From: Isochrysis galbana | Lineage: Eukaryota > Haptophyta > Isochrysidales > Isochrysidaceae | Direction of reading: 5' to 3' | Assembly: GCA_018136815.1 (NCBI GenBank) | Contig: CM030940.1 | Location: forward strand, 2,970,601 to 3,034,600 | Length of the DNA stretch: 64,000 nucleotides | Shown here: positions 28,897 to 39,806 of the stretch, piece after piece | Layout of the letters: every line of letters starts with the position of its first letter | How positions within the stretch are numbered: position 1 is the first letter of the stretch | Position numbers and translations under genes: made by a program | Notes under the pieces: model-generated | Databases searched by the model: none | Seen by the model: the letters and a program-made list of their open reading frames with translations, nothing else | What the model was told of the DNA's origin: nothing

Positions 28897-30058
28897 TTTG
28901 TGTCTGTCCTCTCAAAACTATTGTTATAGTTTGACCTATGGAGCGTGCCGCGACCGCTCCCGAGCCCCAGGCGACCCTCGTCACCGCGCCCCACCTGGGA
29001 CGCCCCATGCCGCCCGAGGCGGCTCGTCAGAAAGCCCTCTCAGAGCCCATTCAACCCATCCAAACCACACCCGCGCATGCGCGCGGGGTGGCGAGCACTG
29101 GCACCGAAAAGGTTGCCACCATGGCTCTGCGTAGCATGCAGGGGGTCTTTGAGACCCCCTCCAACAGTGGGAAACCCTCCCACCCCAAGAGCACCTCATG
29201 TGGGAGGGCAGCTCTGCTGCCCTCCCCATGGTGGAAACCTCTACCATCAGTGCACCCACCATGGGAGGGCACTTCACAACCATCAATCTTCCCTGGAGAG
29301 CACCCCATGCCTCTGTTTCCCAACTTGTTGACACACTTGTTTCCTTCACCCCACTCTTGTGGGCCACAAGTACCTACAGCTCAGTGCCCTGCCTTGGGCA
29401 CTCTTTCAACACTAGACTCCCTCTCCCACTCCCCCTTCACACCACAACCAACCCAAACATCACGAACCCCCTCACCCTCTGTTTCAAGCACCAAAAATTT
29501 CAACTCAAGACCCATGTTGATACACTTATCGTTTTCACCCCACTCTTGTGGGCCACAACTACCTACAACTCAATGCCCTTTGGGCCCTCTTCCAATACTT
29601 GAATCCCTCTCCCACTCCCTCTTCCAACTACAACCAACTCAAGAAGCACAAACCCCCTCGTTCTCTGTTTCAAGCACCAATAATTTCGACTCAAGACAAG
29701 AGGGAGGACATGTCTTGAGGCGGCGTCGCTGCCCATGCCTAGCGCAAGGGTATAGCGCCCCCACTCAGACATCTCCTTCCCCACAGCTCCTCTCTGAGGA
29801 GTTGCTCCTCTCCCTCCCATTAGGCCCCCTTGCCTGCGAGACCAGAACGGGATCCTGGCGTAGGGGGCTGTCTGAGTGTGGAGGGAGGGGCGCTCTGGCT
29901 AGCGCAGGTAGAAAGCTAGTGAAGAGCTGGGTGGCATAAGGGGGGAAGGGTGCTTGCGCTTGCCGCGGCAGGGTGTCCTGTCTTGAGTGAGCGCTAGTCC
30001 CGTTCCTTTGCCGCGCCGCGACCCATAAAAATTTTTTTGTGTCTGTCCTCTCAAAACT
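28897..30058 (-). mobile_element. Non-LTR element with 23-bp target duplication
   Basis: A perfect 23-base direct repeat starting TTTGTGTCTGTCCTC flanks the element at 28897-28919 and about 30036-30058. On the minus strand the body runs from 30035 to 28920 and ends in a GGCACGCTCCAT..AAACTAT-AACA-AT hairpin whose last arm overlaps the target repeat. It contains a near-duplicate of about 185 bp (29330-29512 and 29514-29690, CACCCCACTCTTGTGGGCC). A 333-codon plus-strand frame (28938-29939) is Pro/Ser-rich and unlike any family; I do not call it a gene. Confidence 0.7.
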
Positions 30059-30300
30059 TACTTTTATAGTTCGGGGTCAATGGGGGCCTCGCGCCCCACT
30101 CTCTCCATCGCGGACACCCCCCGGGGTGGGCCCGTACAATCAACCCCAGCCCCTGCCGTATGGTAGGGGCTGGGCAATCATCAATCTGGCCCAGGCCCCT
30201 AGTGGGCGCGGGCCGCGACTCGCACTCCCACGCCCAGCATGGGCCTGCCCTCGAGCTGACTTCCCCCCCCATCCCTGATCGCCAGGCAGACGGAGGACTT
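30059..30300 (-). mobile_element. SINE-like element, type 1, truncated
   Basis: Minus orientation. Shares GGGGTCAATGGGGGCCTCGC at its 3' side, GGTGGGCCCGTACAATCA, the CCCAGCCCCTGCC/GGCAGGGGCTGGG self-complementary block and GCGGGCCGCGACTCGCACTC with 54973-55139 and 60720-60927. Its hairpin (GAACT-ATAA-AAGTAAGTT) abuts the duplicated target of the neighbouring element. Confidence 0.65.
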
Positions 30301-30384
30301 TGGGCGGCTCCCAGGCCCGAAATTCCTCGGCCGACGGCACAACAAGTCCCTCAGCAAGTGCGATTTCTTCAAACTCAAGCTCAT

Positions 30385-30635
30385 TCATAAGTCGCGTTCC
30401 GTCAAAAGAGGGCCAGGTGATAATTTTTTTTCGCTCAGAACGCTTGTTTTCTTTTTAGGTAGGAATGTCTCAACAATTCCTCTAGCATTTACGAAGATGA
30501 GTACAAAAGCTAATCACGACACATACAAGGACGCGGCGCGTGCGCAAAGCAACTCCCCCCCCCCCCCCCCACATAGTAACCCCCCCAGCTACGCAGGCTG
30601 AGTTTTCATCTTTTTCGTCTTTTTCTCACACCCCT
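30385..30635 (-). repeat. Tail repeat, minus copy with coding end
   Basis: Starts with GTCGCGTTCCGTCAAAAGAG (30389) and reaches the antisense of GTGTGAGAAAAAGACGAAAA / GATGAAAACTCAGCC (30590-30632), the Lys-rich coding tail of the 16410-16795 ORF. A C18 run lies at 30553. Confidence 0.65.
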
Positions 30636-30639
30636 CATC

Positions 30640-31374
30640 CTCGATCCTATTGTCGATGTCCTGAGGGAGGGCGCGGCGAGCAGATGCCGCTTGTTTGGGA
30701 CTCGTAGAGACTCGTAGACTCGAAATTGTTACTCGGAAGACTCGGGGCTTGGGGTACTCAGGGGGTCAGCTGCAGGCCACCAACAAGCGCTCTCTGAAAA
30801 CAACACCACACCACCCAACCCTCTGCACTCCGACATTAACAGTAAAAGACCGGAAACTTACGTTGAAGGCCCCCCGGCCCCCCCCCTCTGATGAGCAGAG
30901 ACAGACGGGAGTGCCCACGAGAAACCGAGGAGAGAGAGGGAGAGAGGGAGAGAACGAGGGCTCGAGGGTCAAAACACAATTCGGACTCAGCCGGCTCGGA
31001 CTACGGAATAAATGCCGACGGCGGGGGCGGGGGGGGAACTGCGGAGGGGGGGACTGCGGAGGGGGGGGGGACTGAAGGGGGGGGGACTGCGGAGGGGAAA
31101 TCTGAAAGCGAGTGGCCCAGCTCCGCTATCTGCACCTGCGTTTCTTACTTTAAACGCAAACGCGTGTACAATTACAATTACCGTAACGGTAAAAATAAAA
31201 CTCAAATCCTCGAATTTCGAAACGAAAATCGGTGAACCAGGCTTTGAGCCCAGGGAGAACCCGAATCTGAACGCCTTGCGCGACCACGACGAACATAGAA
31301 GACGGTATATAACGAAGAAGGCTCGTACTCATGCCGAAATATTCATGCCAAAAGGCCTGAACACAAAACACTCG
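30640..31374. other. Low-complexity intergenic stretch
   Basis: A tandem of CTGCGGAGGGGGG-like words occurs at 31036-31095. No gene. Confidence 0.4.
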
Positions 31375-31532
31375 CGACCCGCGCCCACTGGGGGTCTGGG
31401 TCAGATTGTTGAATGCCCAGCCCCTGCCCGAAGGCAGGGGCTGAGGTTGATTGTACGGGCCCACCCCGGGGGGTGTCCGCGATGGAGAGAGGGGGGCGCG
31501 AGGCGCCCCCATTGACCCCCACTTACAAAAGT
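31375..31532 (+). mobile_element. SINE-like element, type 1, 3' part
   Basis: Begins CGCGACCCGCGCCCACTG, shares the CAGCCCCTGCC..GGCAGGGGCTG block and GATTGTACGGGCCCACCCC, and ends ACCCCCACTT-ACAA-AAGTAGG (31514-31531): the same hairpin with loop ACAA. Confidence 0.7.
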
Positions 31533-32025
31533 AGGTTCCGGATAGGTGGTGTATAAAATAAAATAATTAATGTTATATCCTAGCCAACCCCACTAGCTAA
31601 TTGGACACAACTTTTCCGTCCCGGAATCCCGCCATGCCTGACGAGCCAGGTGTCCGAGTGCTACCGGGGGGAGGGGGCACCGCCCCCTCCCCCCGATATT
31701 CGTCCTCCCCCCAGTGCACGCACCGAGCCCGCGCACCCCAGCACGTCCTCTCCTCGAGTCCACGCTGGGGGAAAACCCCTTTCGGGTAAAAACAACGCAG
31801 GGGGGGGGGGGGGGCACTCATGAATAGGAGCCCAGAAACGCTAATCTCTCCTCGCAAGAGCGAGTGGCCGCAGCGAGCCGCGGCCCTTCCCTCCTGGTTC
31901 TGGCGCCCCCGTCTTCTCTTACCCAAACGGGGCGAGAAGACACGTAAACGCCGGAGGGGAGAGCTGCCACTCCCCCCTCCCCTCCCTCTTCCCTTTTCCT
32001 CCTCTCTTCCCTGCGGCGGGGGCCC

Positions 32026-32431
32026 ATGGCGCGCGCCTGCGGCCCCTCTTCAGGTCCCCAGGAGGCCAGCAGGGGCCTGGGAGCGCAGCTCAGGGGGCAG
32101 GTGAGGCTGGGGCATGGCCCTGGCCCCTCCTGCCTCTCCATCGCTGGCTCTCGCGAGCCCCTGCCAGTCGACTGGAGCTGGCTGGGGGGTCCTGATCAGG
32201 GGGGCCCAGGGGGAGGAGGGGCTGGTCAGAGGGATGGGCTGGCCACGACAGGCCAGGGCGGGCGAATCAGGCGTGCCTGTGGGGAGATAGATGGGTCAGC
32301 ATGGCAGTGTTCTCCTGGCAAGCCATCAGGCATGCCAGGAGAGTGGGTGGTTCCTCCCCCATGGCGGGGGAGGAGTGGAGAGAGGGGGGGGCTCGTGCCC
32401 CGCCATGGGTGAACCAAGTATAAACTTAGTT
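32026..32431 (+). mobile_element. SINE-like element, type 2
   Basis: The head (32026-32150) matches type 1 heads (GCAGCTCAGGGGGCAGGTGA, CTCCTGCCTCTCCATCGCTG). The body (32210-32410) matches 17870-18109. The 3' hairpin is AACCAAGT-ATAA-ACTTAGTT (32412-32431). It shows that SINE types share heads but swap 3' halves. Confidence 0.65.
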
Positions 32432-33273
32432 GAGTTGCATTAGACATAAGACTTCCCTCGCAAAAAAGTCAACAGTAAAGAGGAAATAGTAGTTGGCAGT
32501 CGCATAGGTAAAGACCACAAGCAAGACGACGCTCTCCCATGAAGGACAACGTGTGAAACATGAGACGACGAGCAATCAGCAGCCACACAAACATAAGATG
32601 CGCCTTATCGTTATCCAATCTGTCGTCTCAGGCGTCAAGCGTGGCGGCGGAGCCTCACGAAACACTTGATTGAATGGATGGGCGGTGTTGACGAAGAGAA
32701 AAAGATGCAAGAAGCAGTGGGCAGAAGCGCGTCCACCCTGCCTCGTCGTCACTGAGAGACGGTCTTGCGCCCATGCGCTACGGGCAAAGCGCAGGGTGAC
32801 CCAGGAAATTGCAGGAAAGTGGCGACTAGACACGAAGGATACGAATAAAAGCGGCACGCCTTAGCGATGCACAATGCGTACTCGGCAGGAGCACAGTCGT
32901 ACAAAAAGCCCCTTGCACACCCTCACGGATGACATCGACAATCACAACAACATATAACAAATGGCGTTCCCTTGTCAACAGTGTCCAGGCTGAGTGAGTC
33001 GTAAAATGTCGACTCGTGCATCATGCATGCCAGACAATCGAGGCCTCGTGACGAATGAAAAGCACGTGATGCAGAAGGTTGTAGCACTCGTTCGCGGAAC
33101 TCCGTCCGAGGTTGAGCAAGTGAAGCTCGATCAACCAGCAGAAATATGCTGTGTCTAAGTTGACCCTCATCTTACCGATGATCGAGTGTTGCTGTTCACA
33201 TCACGCTAATGAGCAGGATGTGAATAGCTGCATCACGTCCACACACATTGGTCTCTCTGCCAATGCTGAGAAG
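32432..33273. other. Intergenic, no gene seen
   Basis: Nothing recognised. It includes the likely 3' UTR of the MYB-CC gene at its right edge. Confidence 0.4.
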
Positions 33274-34813
33274 TTAAAACATGGGCTTTGCGGTTGTGGA
33301 CGCAGCCGAGACTTGCCCTTCTTTCACAAGAGCCGAATCGCCGTTTCCATCATCGGAGCTCGAGTCCGCTGACTTTCCGAGGGGCAGTATCCGGCTGAGC
33401 TGGGTCAGCAGATCATGTTGCATCCTCATATGGTTCTGCGCACACGGTGATGAACTCAGGTAAGGTCGGCAACTCCCCTCCCACCCCCCTCCCACCCCCT
33501 GCAAAAGCCATATCAAAAAAGCCGAGACGACTTTATCAGGGCATGCCTCTTATGCAAGTTGCTGACAACTGACGTCGCGGCGCCTGAGATAAGAAGTGGA
33601 TGGGGGGAAGGAGAAGCGAACGCACCTGCAGTTCAAGCTGGAGCTTCTGCTTCATCTGCAGGATTGCATTCATCTTTGTTGAAGCCGCATCACCTTCGTC
33701 TCCATCTGATCTCGATTGCATCATGGTCTCCATCTCCGATTGCAGGCGCTTTTGCAGTTGCAGTTGTTTGGTGAGCTGCTGCTGCAGCTCCATCTGAGCG
33801 ACAAGTGTTTCCTCTTGCACTTCCAGGTTGCGTTGCAGCGCAATGGGACTATTAGTCGGAATGATATCCACTTTACCTTCGACTGTACACAAATCATCAA
33901 ATCGACTCTTTACCGACGTGCTCCGCTCAGACGTCCCATCGCCAGCAGCATCTGAGGATTCATCGCCCGCAGATGGCTTAGTTGCGCGCTTTTGCACCTT
34001 TGCTAGTGGTCCATCCTGCACGCCGGCGCCAGCATCCGCCGCCGAGCGCTTTTGCATCATGCATCGGTACTTTTGCAGGTGCGATTTGATGTTGGCTTTT
34101 GTGAGGCCTTCAACGTTCATGAGCCTGAGGATCGACTTTGGTTTGGCGTTGTCGAGTCCGAGTTGATTGCAGGCTGCCTCAAAACGTTGGTGCAGGTCTG
34201 GCGTCCACACGAAGCGCCGCTTTTGCTGGTACTCGTTGCCACCATTGTCAACAGGGTTGCCAGGCATGGGCATGCCTCCCATTTGACTGCCGACTCCACC
34301 AACCACACACGGATATCCCAGCAGATTCATAGAGGGGCCAGTTTGAGCGTGTCCGTTCATGCCTGGATGGATCGCCCCCAGCATCGCTGAGCTCTCGGGC
34401 TGTTGCCTCATCATATGATTCATGGTCACAGCGTCACGAAAAGGGTGCACTGACAGAGGAGGCGGCGCATACTCGATGCGCTCTGTGCTCTGCCCTGCGC
34501 AGCTGGCACCCACTGGCATGCCACTCGATCGCATGCACTGATTCGCAGGGCGGTGATACCCTGGACTCGGCGAAATGTTTTGCTGCATAGGCGGGGCCAT
34601 CGCCAGCGGGACCGAGGAAGCTGGTGGGTGGATCATCTCATAGCTGCGCTCAAGAGAGGCCTCATACACGGCCTCCTGCCGAGCTGCCTCCCTTTGCGCG
34701 CTCGCCCCGTGGCGAATGAGCGCCTCAAGCTGTTCAGCAGCTGCAAGTGAGTTGGAACTGTAGTTGGGCCGAAGTCCACCTCTCAGCGCCTGCTGCACGC
34801 CAACCTCCGCCAT
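33274..34813 (-). CDS. MYB-CC (GARP, PHR1/PSR1-type) transcription factor, two exons
   Basis: Exon 1 34813-33626 (396 codons) and exon 2 33435-33274 (54 codons), with a 190-bp GTGCGT..GCGCAG intron in phase 0; total 449 residues. The GARP Myb domain (about 198-260) reads RFVWTPDLHQRFEAACNQLG, then SILRLMNVEGLTKANIKSHL and QKYR. A glutamine/leucine-rich coiled coil (about 330-400: AQMELQQQLTKQLQLQKRLQ) continues across the intron into NHMRMQHDLLTQLSRIL. This Myb plus coiled-coil layout defines the PHR1/PSR1 family that controls phosphate starvation genes in green algae, plants and diatoms. The N-terminal half is Met/Pro/Gly-rich. Phosphate function is inferred from family. Without splicing the first exon would read on to 33536. 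Confidence 0.85.
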
Positions 34814-35637
34814 GCCCAGCAGGGGCGCCGCTGACCTCGCCCCCCCCCCCCCCCCCTCTTCGCTTCCCGTACGATGCGATCCGCAGGTGCAATACGAAGG
34901 AACATCAGAGAATCTGACGAATCACAGTTTCGTTGAGGCGCATACCCCAACGAAAACCAGTAGCGAGCTGTCATCACCTTCACGCCTTGAGATTGTAGAG
35001 CTCGCGGCCAGTGGGCGGCCACTTACGGCGGCTCCCCGCTCCGCCGCGCGCGCCCTCACGCCCGGGGGGAGGGGGGGGTGGGGGAATGCGGGCAGCCCGC
35101 CGCCTAGAGCGGCGAACGGGCATCTCGTCCCCCGGTCCCCTTCAGCTGGGTGCGACCTCCCCCCCCCCCCCGCGCGGACGAGCCAAGTCGCCGAGCTTCT
35201 CGAGAGCGGGGGGCGCGCGAGTACGAGCTTGCGATTGGCTGGGTTTCGGCTGTCGAGCGTGTTTGATGGCGCGCCTTCGTGGCCGCGGGCACGCAGACAA
35301 AACATGCCGGAAGGGAATCGAAACCGATCATGACATTCCCCCCCCCCACTCCCCCCCCCGCAAGCAGCCATCACTGGTGGCGTGGGGCCCTCTCCTAAGT
35401 AAGCCTCATTCTTTTTTCTTGCTCTGCTGCCATCACGCTGCAACGGGCTGCGAGATGCGGCCCGCGATCGACCGCGTGATGCGTTGGGGCACCCCCACTT
35501 GATCGAGAAAGAATCCTCAGAATCTTTCGAATCAAGTGGACCTCGTTCAAGTACAGGTGGATTTTTTCTGCCGTTGTCCAAGTTGCTAAAAAAAGGTCGC
35601 AGCAGTTTTTGGCGGAGGGGGTCAGCGACCTGGATGG
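34814..35637. other. MYB-CC upstream region
   Basis: A C16-like run lies at 34840-34856, 30 bp upstream of the ATG, then further C/G tracts (35160, 35340). Short frames here show no motif. Confidence 0.4.
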
Positions 35638-35940
35638 GAAATACGGTGCTGGGGCCTGCAAATACAGCCAAATACATATGTATTTGGCCTCCGGCCAATA
35701 CATTTCAAATACATTCGAGGCATACAACCCACAACCCAGGACGCGCTTCAAATACACAGCCAAATACATATGTATTTGGCCTCTAGCAGGTTGCCATAAT
35801 ACGTTCAGGGGGCCTAGTGTATTATGTATTATACTACCTCTAGCTCTAGCCCGGTCACTCACTATAGGGGTGCGGAAGGCACCAGCTACAATGGGTAAAT
35901 GAAGGTCTAAATAAGCTCCCTATCCCTATGGGTTCCGGTA
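35638..35940. repeat. Palindrome pair and a 90-bp dispersed repeat
   Basis: The perfect 20-base palindrome CCAAATACATATGTATTTGG occurs at 35669-35688 and 35760-35779. 35850-35935 (GCCCGGTCACTCACTA.AGGG, then GGTAAATG..GTCTAAATAAGCT) recurs at 47080-47165. Confidence 0.75.
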
Positions 35941-37204
35941 GGATGGATTGTCGAACACGCGATGACTACTGACTCGTGGGCAGAGGGCCGTTCGATCGAG
36001 CCGGCAGCTGACGCGGCCGTGAAGGAATCGTAGGTGGTTGCTTGCGGGAATATGTCTGAGAGGTCATAGTAGAAGTCGGGTCTGACAGCTTCTACCATCG
36101 AGTGCGAGGGACGAGAAGAGAGACGGAGGTTCGGAGGCTCACAACGCGCGGCGTTGGAGGGTAGGGCCGAGGCTAGCTAGCGAGCTAGAGGAAGAGAGAG
36201 AAGGAGAATGAGAGCTTCTTAGGTCCAAGGTAGACACGAGAGACTACAACGCAGGGACTCAAAAAGATCCCTCGTCACGCAGACACACACGAACTAATCC
36301 AAACAGGGCGAAAACTAACCACACTCAGGGCGGACTGTCAAGCGTCGGCACCAAGGCAACTCATCGGCGCACAGACCTGCGAAACAGAGAAGTCGGAACA
36401 ACGAGAGCAGACCTCGCTGTGGAGCTACCGCCGATATACGAAGAGAAGACGGAAGACTACAACCGATGCACGAAGAGAAGACGGGAGACAGTCGTGGAAC
36501 GTTTGATGACATCGAAAGAAAGTAAGAGAAGGGGTAGAATGTCGCCGACGAGACCTTGAGGCTTAAAGTAAACCACCGGTTAGAAGTAAAAGTCTGTCAT
36601 CGTATGGAATACGACACTCCCCGACTAAATTCGAGTCGTCTCGACGAGCGGCATGGAAGGAGAACAAAGCAACCGAAATAGGAGAAATCCGCGAACAAAT
36701 CAACCGAAATAGAAGAAACCCAGAATTAGAACAACGAGGCGAGAGGAACCCAAGTTAACCGAGAAACCAAACATGGAAGGCGACGCTGGAAATAGAAGAC
36801 GAGAGCACCCGTGGGCCCTTTGTTTGAGCACAAATTCGGAAGCTTGACGCGGCAACCTATTTGTACGCATCGTCCCACCCATTTCTCCCTTTTACAGGAG
36901 TTTTGCTCGGGTGTTGCGGTGGGTGCAACCGCAGACGACACGCGTCTCGTCTCCTGCAAACAACGGCGACAGCGAATAAAGAGGAACAATCTACTACAAC
37001 AACGAAAGGGAGGGAATGATTCCGAAGACACGCGAAACTCGGTGAAGAGCAATCTCCGACGACCCTATTATTGGAGTCAAAGAGAGAAGTCGCAGAGGGG
37101 GAGGGAGAAAGGCCGAGGACTGAGCGTCGAGCGATGGCAGCGAAGAACGGATCCATGATGACCGAGGAGAACCGCTGTGATTCCGACTAAGAGGTTTCGC
37201 TACT
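35941..37204. other. No gene recognised
   Basis: A purine-rich stretch with many short frames. AGAGAAGGGGTAGAATGTCG at 36525 has the look of a polypurine tract followed by a TG-starting LTR, and a Ty3/gypsy fragment follows at 37590, but no second LTR is visible. Confidence 0.3.
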
Positions 37205-37546
37205 TTAGGTGATGTGTCGTATGTCCAGACCTCTTGCCACTTGCAAGAGGTCCTCCGACGTTCCTATGTTGAAATCCTTGTCCACCGTATACAGCGGGCT
37301 TATCATTTTCTTAATGTGTTTGTTGCTCGGGGCGCGTAACCCCATACTCTCTCGTTGTTTTTTTAGCCTCTGAAAGAAACCGACTTTCGCCGTTACTAGC
37401 AGGTGATATCTCGTAAGGATCGCTCTTAAGATCGACCTGACGGACCTGCCGTCCGCGTTGCCATACTGGATGTTATAGACGTCGGTTAGGATATATCTCC
37501 ACGCCAAGATACCTAGGTATCCCGAGGAGGGGTGCGGTCTTTCCAC
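37205..37546 (-). mobile_element. Divergent LINE C-terminal fragment
   Basis: GILAWRYILTDVYNIQYG aligns with the LINE IIAWKYIIRDFYRVEFE segment; ILRAILTRYHLLVTAKV and LLQVARGLDI match the later parts. It is a different LINE lineage from the 23216-26460 copy. It is cut at 37546, where gypsy sequence begins. Confidence 0.65.
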
Positions 37547-37589
37547 CTGATACCTGATAGCAGAAAAGACGTTGGGCCATTGACCCGTG

Positions 37590-37860
37590 TCACATTAATT
37601 CGCTCGAGAAGGTCCGCTCGTCCGCTCGTTCCTCGGGCTGTGCTCGTATTACCGCCGTTTCATCAAAGGCTTCGCCCATATTGCGGCTCCCCTCACCGAC
37701 CTCACTCGCACCGGAGTTGATGTCGCCCAGCAGTCGCAGTCGCCTAAGTGCCAGGCGGCCATCGCCCGCCTCATCGAGGGCCTTCGTTCGCTGTCGCATG
37801 GAGGCCTTCGCTCGCTTGTCGCCATCGGATCGCGCCCTCGTCTCTCTGCTCGATACACCC
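37590..37860 (+). mobile_element. Ty3/gypsy reverse transcriptase fragment
   Basis: The frame reads RSFLGLCSYYRRFIKGFAHI then APLTDLTR, the classic segment between the RT and RNase H of Ty3/gypsy elements, followed by a decayed CQAAIARLIEGLRS. Flanks show no other gypsy parts. Confidence 0.8.
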
Positions 37861-38304
37861 TCTGCGTTCTTCTGATAATCGCGACTGTCACGCTCTCTCC
37901 GATATCTCTCAGCGCCGTCGTTTACGTTTGATCGGGGTACGGGAACGTACGGGAATTCCTTTCCCGTTCCCCCCGCGGTCGCCGAATTTCCCCCCCGCGG
38001 CCGCCGAATAGTTCCCCCCGCGTGGAGCTCTCTTGTTTCCTGTCAGCAAGCCGTCATTTTCCCCACGAAAATCGCCTTGCAAAACCACTGACTTAACCCC
38101 CCCCGGAGCAAGTGTTACAGGGCCAGCCGTGTAATAGTTGGGCGTTAGCCACACCGCATAAACCCTCAGGTAAAACTCTCATAAAAGAGAGAAGAGAGGG
38201 GACTATTATACTGAATCCTGCGGTCTTGCGGACTGCCGTCTCCCACTTGTTCTTGTTCTTGTTGTAAGACGTGCCAAGCGCGCAACTTTACTTCAAGTTC
38301 AACT

Positions 38305-38697
38305 TTACAACAACATGACTAGTATAAGCGTAGAAGCAATTTCCGCGCGCACTTTTGCGCGCGAGCGCCTCCCTGCGGGGGGCCAAATGTCCTGGGACAT
38401 TTCGAAAACGTCCCGTTCCCAGAAGCCTGCCCAAATGTCTTCTGTCTTCTGCGGAACGGGACATGGACATAACACATAACCGCCTACCCCTATCTGCGCC
38501 AAGCGCCAACGCGCATGCGCATGGAACGCGAAAGCGTCTCTGCTGTCTGCTGCTAGTGCTAGCGCTAGCAGTGGGCGTTCCAAGAGGCGGCGGCCAGCCG
38601 GCAGGTCTCCTTGCCGCCTCATACGCACCATCCAGGCGCAGAGCATCGCCAAATCTGCGTCCTCCAACTCCGCCGCGGTGAAGGGGCGCGTGGGCAT
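38305..38697 (-). CDS. Hypothetical ORF
   Basis: 130 codons from MPTRPFTAAELEDADLAML. The first 30 residues and a WAGFWERDVFEMSQDIWPP stretch look protein-like. No family is recognised. A competing frame covers the same bases, so it may be chance. Confidence 0.2.
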   Translation of the reverse strand: MPTRPFTAAELEDADLAMLCAWMVRMRRQGDLPAGRRLLERPLLALALAADSRDAFAFHAHARWRLAQIGVGGYVLCPCPVPQKTEDIWAGFWERDVFEMSQDIWPPAGRRSRAKVRAEIASTLILVMLL

Positions 38698-39017
38698 TGC
38701 TCCCCTTCCTTCCGTCCGGCGCGGCCATCTACTTATTTAGAAGGGGAACGGCCAATTTACCTTTTGCAGAGCGGGCGCAATACGGCCCCAATAGCGGCTG
38801 CGCGCTATTGGGGTGGTTGCTATTGACTCCCTAATGAGGCGTGCAAAAACCCTCTACTGTTGGGGCGGGGCGATGTCAGCCCTTTCTGCCTATCCATTGA
38901 GTCGGCCGCAAAACCCTCGTTCTACTTACTAGTAAAAAAAAGTTGCGGCGGGCGGGTTGCGGCGGGTGGCGCTCGCGAGGCGCGACCCGAAGCCACGCCG
39001 AGTGGTGGCGCCTGCCA

Positions 39018-39806
39018 ATGCACGCCGTCCTGCTCCTCACCGTAGCCGGAGTCAACCACCGACTTGTCTCATCTTTTCCGGCGCAAACTGTGCGCCGCGT
39101 ACCATGTCTTCATCTCATGGCGTCGTCAGAGCACCCGGGTCACAATCAGTCACAACCACTCTCAAGGACTGACCTCAATGACAGCCGCAATGCTCCGGAT
39201 TCAGTGCAAAAGTCCTTCTCTGCCGAGATTTACGAGGCGTTCGAGGCCGGAAAATCCTACGGCAGCAGTTTGCGTAATCGATTCGTTGCACCGGCGATCG
39301 ACGATCCAGGCCTCCCATTCGCTGACGCGCTTACGTCAATCTCCGCTACGCTTCTTGTGGCAGGACTTTCTCTCTCTGGTTTTGTACCTCCAGTGAGTTG
39401 GCTGCAAAAAGCCGACTGGATGCCAGCATGGCGTGCTCTCCCGTACATTCCTCCCGCTATTGTGCACGGCACACAACTAGCATCCTGCTGGGTTCTTGGG
39501 GCTCTTGCGGCCAACGCCTTTGAGCGGGAAGCCTTCTGTGGAGGACTTGGTACTGCATTATCTAGAACATGGCGCGCAGGCGCTTTTGCCATTGGAGTGC
39601 TCCTTCTGGGTACACAGATGCGGACCTACGTGGAGTTGACGGCAGCTGGTCTAGAACCATTCCTTGGTGCAAGCCGTGAGGTTGACTTCCGATTGATAAG
39701 TGAGGCAAACTCGCTCATCATCGATTGTGTAGCACAAGCATTCTTCTTGACAGCATTCCGAATCTACCGTTGGTGGGACGCACAGCCAGCTGGCCCGAGG
39801 AAATAG
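39018..39806 (+). CDS. Multi-pass membrane protein with plastid-like leader
   Basis: 262 residues from MHAVLLLTVAGVNHR. The first 20 residues are a short hydrophobic signal-like stretch, followed by SSFPAQTVRR: a Phe after the predicted cut and then a basic Ser-rich stretch, the pattern of two-part plastid leaders in secondary algae. About four membrane segments lie near residues 104-123, 142-165, 188-205 and 232-248. Conserved-looking soluble parts are FEAGKSYGSSLRNRFVAPA and SREVDFRLISEANSLIID. I know no named family. Location in a plastid membrane is inferred from the leader only. Confidence 0.55.
   Translation: MHAVLLLTVAGVNHRLVSSFPAQTVRRVPCLHLMASSEHPGHNQSQPLSRTDLNDSRNAPDSVQKSFSAEIYEAFEAGKSYGSSLRNRFVAPAIDDPGLPFADALTSISATLLVAGLSLSGFVPPVSWLQKADWMPAWRALPYIPPAIVHGTQLASCWVLGALAANAFEREAFCGGLGTALSRTWRAGAFAIGVLLLGTQMRTYVELTAAGLEPFLGASREVDFRLISEANSLIIDCVAQAFFLTAFRIYRWWDAQPAGPRK

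Noticed and set aside
28938-29939. 333-codon Pro/Ser-rich frame
   Set aside because: It lies inside a non-LTR element on the opposite strand, shows an internal DNA-level duplication and matches no family.
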